From contig JBBPSI010000005.1 of the NCBI GenBank assembly GCA_038093515.1, positions 62,001-126,000 on the forward strand: DNA of 64,000 nt. Reading direction: 5' to 3'. The notes below the pieces were generated by a model. That model saw nothing but the letters and a program-made list of their open reading frames with translations. It did no database searches and was not told where the DNA came from. Positions 62,258 through 64,000 of the stretch are shown here, in pieces (position 1 is the first letter of the stretch; the number at the start of each line of letters is the position of its first letter). This DNA comes from Butyriboletus loyo (taxonomy: Eukaryota > Basidiomycota > Agaricomycetes > Boletales > Boletaceae). The position numbers were made by a program, and so were the translations under genes.

Positions 62258-64000
62258 GGAAATGAGGGCTGGGAAGGCAGAAGAGAAAGGGATCGAGGAG
62301 GACTGAAGAGGAGAGATATAAGTACACATGAGTGAGGGACCCTGAGGAGGGAGGACACACGGTGATGTAAGAGAGGAGGTGAAAGTGCGCTATGTTCGAA
62401 AGAGGGAGTCTTGCAGATTTATCAAAGGATCTCTCGCGAGAGCATTCGACCAGTTGCGGAAAGAGAATCGAAGGCGAGAGAGGAAGACGGGGTGTGTGAT
62501 ATTACGGCGTGCTTGCAAGTATGAGATAGGAATCTATAGACGTCAAGGGGGAGCGGAGAGTTGTGAAGAAGCAGGGAGGGTTACGAAGGAATAAAGTCCG
62601 GGGTAGGAGCGGACTCTGTTAATTGAGGAGAAGTTCGGGACGATGGGGGAAAAGGAAAGGGGACAGGTTGTGGGACGCGTTGCGTTGGGAAGCGGCGACA
62701 ATGTCGTAAAAGGGATGGCGAAGCTGTGCGCGAGTTGAACGACACCCTCGGGGACCTCTAAAACGTGGATGAGGCGGGGTGACGATACGAACGTGGGGAA
62801 CACGGAAAAGGATAAGACTGGCGCACTGCAACGCGGGTCGTTTTTTTTGCGTGGGCCCGGTTTTGTGTGAGGCCACAGGGCAGATTCTCTGAGCACGACG
62901 ACGGGTCGTCGTCACTGCTGGGGGCGGCGATGGCGATGGTTTCGAGGGGAGACGATGTAGCGCCTGTCTTTTCTTTCTGCATTCTACACGGCTCCGCGTC
63001 CGTATCGGTCCGAGATTGGGAATTGCCGGATACAATTCATATGTTACAGCAAAAATAAAATAAAATGAGATGAAAATTTCTGTATTATATAATCGCGTAA
63101 TGTTGCTAAGTGTACCCCGCATTGCAGTAGTGGGCCTTATCTAGATCACCGCAGCCTAGAACATGTCAGGACACTCCGTGGCATACGCCGCTTGTCCGAA
63201 AATCGATGCTGTCATGTGCGTTCCATGCGTGCAAAGGCAGTCAAGGCGCCAACATGACGCGAACCATACCTCACCGCGCCGCTGCTGGTATGATCATGCA
63301 GAGGCCGTATTACTGATCACGTTCGACTCGTTTGTTGCCTGCCCCGACCTCTGATGAAAGTATGACTTGGATGCGCACGGCGGATTCGCAACCGCTGATA
63401 GAGCCATCTGATACGGTTGATAGGAACCCCAGAATGACAGCGTTTCACGGCGCTGTGATGCTCGTCCGCCGCGATGTCTGCTTCCGTGGTCTCGACCCCT
63501 GGGGTTCAGAATCGTACGTGCTGGATAAGCCGCATGTAGCAAATCCGCTGCTTCCCCGCTTAATCTGCCTCGTTGCCAGCGCTCATCGGGGTTTGCTCAC
63601 GCTCGGCAGTCGCCACTGGCGTGTGTACTCGCTCAACCGCCTGACTGCCATGGCACCTCTGTCACGGTAACCCCGGCCGCCTTTCTCGCGCTGATCTTTG
63701 CACGGGCTGCAGCGCCACAAAGATTCTAATATCGGGCGACCATGAAGAGATTTCGGCGAATTCCGGAACAAAAACAACTCACAGCGCACGCCCCTCGCCC
63801 ACCGTACACTGGCATCCCCAAGACAATTTCCAGGGGTTTGGGGATGTCGTCCCCAGGATCGATGGCGAGCCTTGTATTATTAGGCACGGGATCAAAGGCA
63901 GTCCGTCTCAGGCGGGACGATATCGGTGACCCCACAGACACTATGTACAGCATACATATCATAGCCAGCGAGATCCGCGGAGTGCTGGTTGGTGGCAAAA
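62258..64000. other. creA upstream region and unassigned right end
   Basis: The first 800 bases upstream of creA are purine-rich on the + strand (CT-rich on the coding strand), as expected for a long leader and promoter. Further right, frames at 63332-63670 (+) and 63726-63998 (-, ending in sequence that continues past the edge) are open but show no domain; the - strand one has a stretch LAIDPGDDIPKPLEIVLGMP that may belong to a gene extending beyond the window. No firm call is possible. Confidence 0.3.

Overview
The window is nuclear DNA of a filamentous basidiomycete, most likely an Agaricomycete. Genes lie densely on both strands and are cut by many short GT-AG introns of about 45-75 bases. 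The best-conserved products are fungal or eukaryotic (APC/C cullin, midasin, RanGAP, carbon repressor CreA, Hst2-type sirtuin), and several families (BTB proteins, membrane-anchored aspartic proteases, an F-box-like family) are typical of mushrooms. I see no bacterial operon, phage, CRISPR array, rRNA, recognisable tRNA or intact transposon.

Layout: the 3' end of an unknown gene (2-438); a BTB protein (542-1978, -); APC2 (2613-5720, +); a cluster of three small + strand genes, one built by exon duplication and one with a MYND finger (6825-9003); NAD(P)HX epimerase (9190-10256, +); an unresolved - strand stretch; a sirtuin with two micro-exons (11342-12754, +); a bacterial-type MgtA P-type ATPase (14096-17575, +); an RG-tailed unknown protein (17858-19138, +); an F-box-like protein (19637-21108, +); RanGAP (21482-22722, -) head to head with midasin, which fills 16 kb (23004-39237, +).

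The right part holds a nucleotide pyrophosphatase/phosphodiesterase (39389-41538, -) head to head with a cis-prenyltransferase (41636-42761, +); a SYLF protein (42844-43866, +); a secreted glucoamylase (44129-46100, -) head to head with a PA-TM-RING ubiquitin ligase (46184-47648, +); a CCCH zinc-finger protein (48503-50389, +); two divergent membrane-anchored aspartic proteases (51054-52925, - and 53220-55120, +); gelsolin (55376-56891, -); a DCAF-type WD40 protein (57188-59550, -); and CreA (60040-62257, -).

There is no biosynthetic or defence cluster. Functional links visible from position are limited: RanGAP and midasin both act in nuclear transport and ribosome assembly and share a 281-base promoter, and CreA is the expected repressor of glucoamylase genes such as the one 14 kb away. 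Exon sums were checked and divide by three for the BTB protein, APC2, the duplicated-exon gene, the 113-residue gene, the epimerase, the sirtuin, the RG protein, the F-box-like protein, RanGAP, the cis-prenyltransferase and CreA. For the other genes the outer limits are given and internal splice sites are approximate.
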